From positions 9,804,438-9,868,437 of the forward strand of contig CM019716.1 in the NCBI GenBank assembly GCA_009760885.1: a stretch of 64,000 bases of DNA, written 5' to 3'. A program made the position numbers and the translations under genes. How positions within the stretch are numbered: the first letter of the stretch is position 1; each line of letters begins with the position of its first letter. This DNA comes from Achatina immaculata. Its lineage: Eukaryota; Mollusca; Gastropoda; Stylommatophora; Achatinidae. The notes below the pieces were generated by a model. That model searched no databases. It was not told the origin of the DNA and worked only from the letters and a program-made list of their open reading frames with translations. This document shows, one piece after another, positions 56,960 through 64,000 of the stretch.

Positions 56960-57560
56960 TATCTGTCTATTGCCCTGCCCACTGGCAGAAACAATTGCTT
57001 TCCCACAATTCCCTGTGCTGATTATAAGCTGTGCTGGCATTCTCCGTCCATGCCGTCTTGCATTTTCTCTCTTTGTCTACCTCCTCAGTCTCTTTTGCTT
57101 TCTATCTTCCCTGTTGTCACCATGTATTCTAGCTTGTCTCACCATGGAATGTGTTCTAAGAATTTGGATTGTCTTTTTCTGACTTTTATTATTGTTGTCT
57201 TGTCTCCTCAGCCTCTCTCAGAACCTCCTCATTTGATTTCTTTGCTGGCCGTGGTATTCTGAGGATTCTTTTAAGGAACCACATTTCAGTGGCTTCCAGT
57301 TGGCCTTGTACTTCATTAGTGACTGACATGCCTCACATGTGTGAAATAAAATTTGCTTGATGTAGCACTGGAGTACTCTTTTGCTCACTCCTAGTGATGG
57401 TGATTTGTTACACCGAATGCTCTTCTTTTTCTGAAACATTATTTTGGCTTGCAATATTCTGCTCTTTATCTCAGTCAGGCATCTTCCATCTAAACTTGTC
57501 CGCCTGTTTCAGTATTGTGCTGCTTACTGTTACTTTACATTCAAGAATCACTTAAGGTTT
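56960..57560 (-). pseudogene. LINE C-terminal remnant, minus strand
   Basis: The minus strand reads FQKKKSIRCNKSPSLGVSKR, then CYIKQILFHTCEACQSL and LKCGSLKESSEYHGQQRNQM, the degraded post-RT region of an RTE-type LINE (the intact form has a LYGSETW-like block followed by RRMLRIPW). Old and unspliced. Confidence 0.65.
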
Positions 57561-57619
57561 ATATAGATATGCAAATTATATCAACGGGCAATAAATCACA
57601 AAGTGTATCCATTGAGGTC

Positions 57620-58090
57620 CTTGGTAGGTAATCAGTTAAGCAAGCACTGCCCAGTATGCCTTGTGGCATCTTGCAGGGCATCAACAAATTCTCTCCACTT
57701 GTCTTAGTCTGTGGCCAGCTTTTGTATTGTGGCCAAGTTGTGCTGCATGCTAATCATTTCCACTTCTATAGTTCTTCATCAGGTAGTCTTGGGTCATCCT
57801 CTATTTCTTTTTCCCTCATGTGTCCATCACATTGCTGTTTTAGCAGTGTTGCTGGGGTCTCTTTGGAGCACATGATCAATCCATTTCCATAATTTTTTTT
57901 TTATTATGGCATGCATATCTTTTAGCTGAGATTGGGCAAGTTGGTCTATATTATTTATTGTCTTTGGCCAGTAAATATCAACAAGCTTTCTTTCTAAAAC
58001 ACTTAATTTGGTGCTGTAGGCTGGACTAGGTAGTGTCCTTGTTGTGAAGTGCTGCATCTTTTTTGTGTTTTCTGACACATTCACACTTCA
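57620..58090 (-). pseudogene. LINE C-terminal remnant, minus strand (second)
   Basis: The minus strand reads IYWPKTINNIDQLAQSQLKD, then KLWKWIDHVLQRDPSNTAKT and AM. This is the RWRWLGHVLR-type segment and the TAKTA(L)RW segment that close LINE ORF2. It continues into a degraded 3' region to about 57620. It may be part of the same insertion as 56960-57560 after rearrangement, or an independent copy. Confidence 0.7.
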
Positions 58091-58095
58091 AGATA

Positions 58096-59426
58096 CCAGG
58101 GGCATTCAAAAGTAATGCACCACATCTTTTTTCTCAGGAGCTGTTTATTCAAAAAGCATGACATTTATACACAATATACATGGATATGTCTTGTAAAAAT
58201 CAGTATTATTCAACATAATCCCCATCAACTTATATGGCTTTGTGCCAGGGTGAAATAAGTGCATGTATTCCTAGTCCATACCAGATTTTCTCTTGATTAT
58301 GTAGCCATTTCTTCGCTGCATGAATCATTCCTTCATCATCTTCAAATCTTACCCCTCGGAGTGCATCTTTAAGTGGACCAAACAGGTGGAAATCAGAGGG
58401 TGCCAAATCTGGACTGTAGGGTGGAGGGGTAGTACAGTCCAACCCAATTTGGTGATTGCTTCCCGTGTTGCCAGACTTGTGTGAGGACGCACATTGTCAT
58501 GAAGGAGAAGCAGGTCTGCTGGATTCTTTTGCGGCTGAACTCTGCGAAAATGTTGATTGAGTTTTTTAAATGTCTTAATGTAAGCTTGTGAATTGATTGC
58601 CTCTCCTCTTGGCATAACATCCACAAGAATCACACCTTCATTGTCCCAAAAGTCAATGATCATGACCTTTCCAGCTGAAGGAGTTGTCTTGAATTTCTTT
58701 CTTCGTGGTGATTGCGGATAATGCCACTCCATTGACTGTCTTTTTGTCTCAGGTTCAAAATGATGTGCCCAGGTTTCATCACCTGTTACGATCTTAGCCA
58801 AAAAGTCTCTCCCTCAGCATTGAAATGCTCCAATAATTCAGAAGAAATTGCTTTCCTTTGCAATCGATGGTCATTTGTGAGACTTTGAGGAACCCATCTT
58901 GCGCAAACCTTAGAAAATCAGAGAGGTTTTATAACTGCATTTGCACTACCATTGCTGAAACAGTTTTAAGGTCAGTTGTTGAGTAGTGATACGCCTATCA
59001 GTAAGAATAATGTTCTCAACGCATTTCAACATTTCTGCCTTGGTGGCTGTGGCAGGACGTCCACATCATGGCTGATCATGCAACTCCTTATCTCCACTTA
59101 TTGATTCTTTGATTCTCTGAACCCAGCGACTGACTGTACTCCTGTCGACCTCAAAACTTCCATACACATCACATAGATGCTTGTGAATGTTCACAACAGT
59201 TTCCTTCTCTGCAACGAGAAATTCTATCAGAATTAGCTACTTATACTGCAAGTTGCTAACACACTCCATTTCAATGGTTAGGGCAGCCATATTATTTGGC
59301 CGGTTTAGTGCAATTTGGTTCACACAATTGGCATATGCCATATTTAAATTGTGCAAAATTTTACGCTTCTATCTTCATTATTAGCTGAAACAACGATGTG
59401 GTGCATTACTGTCTGAACGGCCCTCG
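58096..59426 (-). mobile_element. near-complete mariner element with both inverted repeats
   Basis: A 1331-bp element flanked by TA at 58094-58095 and 59427-59428. Its inverted repeats match well: ggcattcaaaagtaatgcac from the left, and the complement of the right end reads ggccgttcagacagtaatgc, both followed by accacat. The minus-strand transposase shows the mariner catalytic motifs VTGDETW (near 58785), LLHDNVRPHT (near 58495) and YSPDLAPSDFHLFGPLKDAL (near 58385), i.e. D, D and a final D 34 residues on. A frameshift near 58440 and stops in the N-terminal part (about 58800-59200) make it inactive. Length is what an intact mariner would have. Confidence 0.9.
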
Positions 59427-59644
59427 TACAAGCATGTCAGTGCTGTTCTTGGATGTCACGGCATGAGAATGCTAACCTGACATCCACTGACTGACACAGA
59501 TCTGTCTCCTCCCTGCTATTACCAGATTATCTTATCTCCTTCATAGTTTACTTGTGTCTAGCACACAGGTCAGTCATGTCTTCATCCCTGCAGTACAGTT
59601 GTTAGTTAGAAAAGTCTGTATTCTTTCTTCTTCTTTTTCTTCTT
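59427..59644 (+). other. intron sequence
   Basis: Single-copy spacer between the mariner and the purine tract. Nothing is supported. Confidence 0.5.
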
Positions 59645-61105
59645 TCCCTCACTCCCACCCTGACAGACACAGACAGAGAGACTGACAGACACAGAGACTG
59701 ACAGACAGAGAGACTGAGAGACACAGACAGAGAGACTGACAGACACAGACAGAGACTGACAGACACAGACAGAGACTGACAGACACAGACAGAGAGACTG
59801 AGAGACACAGACAGAGAGACTGAGAGACACAGACAGAGAGACTGAGAGAGACTGACAGACATAGACAGAGACTGAGAGAGACTGACAGACATAGACAGAG
59901 ACTGAGAGAGACTGACAGACATAGACAGAGACTGAGAGACACAGACAGAGAGACTGAGAGACACAGACAGAGAGACTGAGAGACACAGAGAGACTGAGAG
60001 ACACAGACAGAGAGACTGACAGACAGAGACTGAGAGAGACTGACAGACATAGACAGAGACTGAGAGAGACTGACAGACATAGACAGAGACTGAGAGAGAC
60101 TGACAGACATAGACAGAGACTGAGAGACACAGACAGAGACTGAGAGAGACTGACAGACATAGACAGAGAGAGACTGACAGACATAGACAGAGACTGAGAG
60201 AGACTGACAGACATAGACAGAGACTGAGAGACACAGACAGAGAGACTGGCAGACATAGACAGAGACTGACAGACACAGACAGAGAGACTGAGAGGCACAG
60301 ACAGAGAGACTGGCAGACATAGACAGAGACTGAGAGACACAGACAGAGAGACTGACAGACATAGACAGAGACTGAGAGACACAGACAGAGAGACTGACAG
60401 ACATAGACAGAGACTGAGAGACACAGACAGAGAGACTGACAGACAGAGACTGAGAGACACAGACAGAGAGACTGACAGACACAGACAGACAGACTGACAG
60501 ACAGAGAAACTGAGAGACACACAGAGAGACTGACACACACACAGAGACTGAAAGACATAGGCAGAGAGACACAGACAGAGAGACTGACAGACGTAGGCAG
60601 AGAGACTGACAGACATAGGCAGAGAGACACAGACAGAGAGACTGACAGACGTAGGCAGAGAGACTGACAGATGTAGGCAGAGAGACTGAAAGACATAGGC
60701 AGAGAGACACAGACAGAGAGATGACAGACATAGACAGAGAGACTGACAGACATAGGCAGAGAGACACAGACAGAGAGACTGACAGACGTAGGCAGAGAGA
60801 CTGACAGATGTAGGCAGAGAGACTGAAAGACATAGGCAGAGAGACACAGACATAGAGACTGACAGACGTAGGCAGAGAGACTGACAGACATAGGCAGAGA
60901 GACACAGACAGAGAGACTGACAAGCACAGACAGAGAGACTGACAGACGTAGGCAGAGAGACTGACAGACATAGGCAGAGAGACACAGACATAGAGACTGA
61001 CAAACACAGACAGAGAGACTGACAGACGTAGGCAGAGAGACTGACAGACATAGGCAGAGAGACACAGACAGAGAGACTGACAGACACAGACAGAGAGACT
61101 AACAG
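59645..61105. repeat. 1.5-kb purine-rich GACA/GAGA compound microsatellite
   Basis: Blocks of gagagactgacagacacaga with agacagagactgagaga and cataggcagagagactga variants. The + strand has very little T. Minus-strand open frames of 450-490 codons composed of Ser, Leu, Val and Cys are composition artefacts. The tract is close to a mirror of the 35290-38765 tract, with the strands exchanged. Confidence 0.97.
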
Positions 61106-61149
61106 ATTTTTGTTTGTATTACTATCCCATGTAACACAAGCATGCCTAA

Positions 61150-62262
61150 TTGAGTGAATAGTTCTAACAATGTGGTCTTGACATGATAAGCCTCTGTCAC
61201 AGATTATCTTCTAACAGTATGGTTTTGACATGACAACCCTCTGTCACAGATTATCTTCTAACAGTATGGTTTTGACATGACAACCCTCTGTCACAGATTA
61301 TCTTCTAACAGTATGGTCTTGACATGACAACCCTCTGTCACAGATTATCTTCTAACAGTATAGTCTTGACATGACAACCCTCTGTCACAGATTATCTTCT
61401 AACAGTATGGTCTTGACATGACAACCCTCTGTCACAGATTATCTTCTAACAGTATGGTCTTGACATGACAACGCTCTGTCACAGATTATCTTCTAACAGT
61501 ATGGTCTTGACAGGACAACCCTCTGTCACAGATTACTTTCTAACAGTATGGTCTTGACATGACAAGCCTCTGTCACAGATTATCTTCTAACAGTATGGTC
61601 TTGACATGACAACCCCCTGTCACAGATTATCTTCTAACAGTATGGCCTTGACATGACAGCCCTCTGTCACAGATTATCTTCTAACAGTATAGTCTTGACA
61701 AACCTCTGTCATAGATTATCTTCTGACAATGTAGCCTTGATATGACAAGCCTCTGTCATAGATTATCTTCTGACAATGTGGTCTTGATATGACAACCCTC
61801 TGTCATAGATTATCTTGTAACAGTGTGGTCTTGACATGATAAGATTATCTTCTGACAATGTGGTCTTGACATGACAAGCCTCTGTCATAGATTATCTTCT
61901 AACAATGTAGTCTTGACATGACAAGCCTCTGTCATAGATTATCTTGTAACAATGTGGTCTTGACATAGCAAGATTATCTTCTAACATTGTGGTCTTAACA
62001 TGACAAGCCTCTGTCATAGATTATCTTGTAACAAAGTGGTCTTGACATGACAAGATTATCTTGTAACAAAGTGGTCTTGATATGACAAGATTATCTTGTA
62101 ACAGTGTGGTCTTGACATGACAAGATTATCTTCTAACAGTGTGGTCTTGACATGACAAGATTATCTTCTAACAGTGTGGTCTTGACATGACAAGATTATC
62201 TTCTAACAGTGTGGTCTTGACATGACAAGATTATCTTGTAATAATCACAGCTATCTTCATAC
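61150..62262. repeat. 47-bp minisatellite, decaying
   Basis: About 23 units of attatcttctaacagtatgg then tcttgacatgacaaccctct and gtcacag, homogeneous on the left. On the right the units shorten to about 35 bp (ctgtcacag lost). Confidence 0.95.
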
Positions 62263-62696
62263 CTGATATGTTTTCACCAAATCATAACTTTCTTTTTTTT
62301 TCTTTTTCTAAACAGTTGAACTTCTCTGTTCTCTGACTGTTGCATTGTAAATGTAAACTTGAAAGAAAAAGCAGTTATTTGGTAGGAAATGAATTGAAGA
62401 TTCTAAACTTAATTTAAAATAAAAAGCTAAACATGTTTTCTTTGATTTACTAAAGTTAATACTGGCTTTGTTTAGTTTGAAAACTATAGCCAGCATGCCA
62501 TTGTCATGAAAGTTGTCAAACTGGCATTCTAAACTAAGGGAATCTGACCTCACATTGTGCTAAAATCTGTCCAAAAATTTACAAACAACAAATAAACTTT
62601 CACACAAGAAGAACTACTTACAGCCATTTGCTTTTGCATAGAATAGTAGAAACAGTGTTACAAATGATTGATAAAATTGAAGGTGTTTTGTAATAG
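62263..62696 (+). other. intron upstream of E9
   Basis: Single-copy AT-rich sequence with a long T-rich stretch and an acceptor-like site at 62313 that I do not follow into an exon. Ends with the acceptor gtgttttgtaatag of E9. Confidence 0.5.
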
Positions 62697-62852
62697 CTTG
62701 TGCGTGATGTATGGACTAGAAGTATTAGCAAGTCCATGTTACTGCAGGCAGCCAGCATAGAGAGCAGCAAGAAGCCTGTGTCAGAACTAAGACGAAAGCT
62801 TAGGAGGACAATTGCCAAAGGGAAGAACAACCAAGACTACTTCAGAGAGTAG
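62697..62852 (+). CDS. terminal coding exon E9 of the unrecognised gene
   Basis: 156 bp ending in TAG at 62850-62852. At phase 0 it reads LVRDVWTRSISKSMLLQAAS, then IESSKKPVSELRRKLRRTIA and KGKNNQDYFRE. It is a strongly basic, helix-prone C-terminus. The other two frames close early. The acceptor (ttgtaatag) is only fair, and the link to E8 needs either the microexon at 50682 or the phase-0 donor inside E8. Confidence 0.68.
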   Translation, partial: LVRDVWTRSISKSMLLQAASIESSKKPVSELRRKLRRTIAKGKNNQDYFRE

Positions 62853-63155
62853 CTTTTCTCAGTTGCGTTACCTCCTGTGGAGACACAAATGGGAGGGGTA
62901 TGTTCTGATTTGTTCATCTTCCACAAATATGGACATGGGTTAGGAACTTCTTTTCACTTGCTTGTCTGTTCTGTTACTGTTTATTTCTTCTCTTTCAGAC
63001 ATGAAATTGAAGGTGAACACCATTTATTTACCCTTTGAACATTCTGCTTATGCAGTGTCTAAAACAGCAATAAAAAAAATCTCAGACCTTACCTCATGCT
63101 CAACAGCAGCTGCCTTTGCTTTTTTAATGTTTTATTTCATCTTATCTGAACATTA
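62853..63155 (+). other. probable 3' untranslated region
   Basis: Sequence after the E9 stop. It contains an acceptor-like tttcttctctttcag at 62999, so a 3'-UTR intron is possible, and a canonical polyadenylation signal at 63069. Confidence 0.4.
63069..63074 (+). terminator. polyadenylation signal candidate
   Basis: AATAAA about 215 bp after the E9 stop codon, in an A-rich context. The position suits the end of the gene's transcript. No downstream element was checked. Confidence 0.35.
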
Positions 63156-63156
63156 G

Positions 63157-64000
63157 GCACACAAACTTGTGATAGTGATATAAGCTGGTGCTAGGCACAC
63201 AAACTTGTGATAGTGATATAGGCTGGTGCTAGGCACACAAACTTGTGATAGTGATATAGGCTGGTGCTAGGCACACAAACTTGTGATAGTGATATAAGCT
63301 GGTGCTAGGCACACAAACTTGTGATAGTGATATAGGCTGGTGCTAGGCACACAAACTTGTGATAGTGATATAGGCTGGTGCTAGGCACACAAACTTGTGA
63401 TAGTGATATAAGCTGGTGCTAGGCACACAAACTTGTGATAGCAATATAGGCTGGTACTAGGCACACAAACTTGTGATAGTGATATAAGCTGGTGCTAGGC
63501 ACACAAACTTGTGATAGCAATATAGGCTGGTGCTAGGCACAAACTTGTGATAGTGATAAGCTGGTGCTAGGCACACAAACTTGTGATAGTGATATAAGCT
63601 GGTGCTAGGCACACAAACTTGTGATAGCAATATAGGCTGGTGCTAGGCACACAAACTTGTGATAGTGATATAAGCTGGTGCTAGGCACACAAACTTGTGA
63701 TAGCAATATAGGCTGGTGCTAGGCACACAAACTTGTGATAGCGATATAGGCTGGTGCTAGGCACACAAACTTGTGATAGCGATATAAGCTGGTGCTAGGC
63801 ACATAAACTTGTGATAGCAGTATAGGCTGGTGCTAGGCACACAAACTTGTGATAGCAATATAGGCTGGTGCTAGGCACACAAACTTGTGATACCAGTATA
63901 CGCTGGTGCTAGGCACACAAACTTGTGATAGCAGTATAGGCTGGGGCTAGGCACACAAACTTGTGATAGCAATATAGGCTGGTGCTAGGCACACAAACTT
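63157..64000. repeat. 38-bp minisatellite running off the window
   Basis: About 22 units of aggcacacaaacttgtgata plus gtgatataagctggtgct, with gtgata/gcaata/gcagta variants. It continues past the window end. Confidence 0.97.

Noticed and set aside
59602..61087. Three overlapping minus-strand frames of 450-490 codons
   Set aside because: Composition artefact of the GACA/GAGA tract (Ser-Leu-Val-Cys only).
62314..62345. Possible exon after the long pyrimidine run ending aaacag
   Set aside because: All frames stop quickly or need a phase that no neighbour supplies.

Overview
The window is animal (metazoan) nuclear DNA. It shows spliced exons with canonical GT/AG borders, non-LTR retrotransposons of RTE type, Tc1/mariner DNA transposons, a tRNA-derived SINE and many minisatellites, and it has no bacterial-style gene packing. 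The mix (RTE elements, Tc1 and mariner copies, a tRNA-like SINE, introns full of 26-72 bp minisatellites) would fit a mollusc or another lophotrochozoan. That placement is inference, because no gene here is diagnostic.

Layout. Positions 1-5720 are a 34-bp satellite array interrupted at 1945-3054 by a truncated mariner fragment and a SINE. Positions 5721-15200 hold one RTE-like retrotransposon inserted in that satellite. Its endonuclease ORF carries a nested, 5'-truncated RNase H-bearing LINE with a 12-13 bp target-site duplication, and the whole has been expanded by three tandem duplications (1202, about 2403 and 1506 bp). The satellite resumes at 15201-15597.

From 16641 to 62852 on the + strand I find the exons of one protein-coding gene that I do not recognise. 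They are E1 (16641-16783, duplicated at 18023-18165), a 522-codon exon E2 (29026-30591), E3 (33435-33560), E4 (33671-34234), E5 (39367-39480), E6 (40894-40953), E7 (43732-43806), E8 (45060 to about 45231, duplicated at 46708 to about 46879), a possible 16-bp microexon (50682-50697) and a terminal exon E9 (62697-62852, with stop). From E2 to E8 every junction is phase 0, which supports one transcript. The encoded protein (about 1000 residues visible, 5' end outside the window) is Ser/Pro/Arg/Tyr-rich and probably largely disordered, with a short coiled-coil-like stretch in E8.

The introns hold at least four further LINE remnants, a decayed Tc1 element between two head-to-head RTE fragments, two more mariner copies (one nearly complete with both inverted repeats), a 3.5-kb pyrimidine tract (35290-38765), a 1.5-kb purine tract (59645-61105) and some twenty minisatellite families. 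The window ends inside a 38-bp array.

The most striking theme is repeated tandem duplication of 0.9-2.4 kb with short junction microhomology. Two duplications copy coding exons. Either this locus undergoes recurrent local duplication or the assembly contains false duplications, and the sequence alone cannot settle which. I found no CRISPR, operon-like or clearly new enzymatic system.
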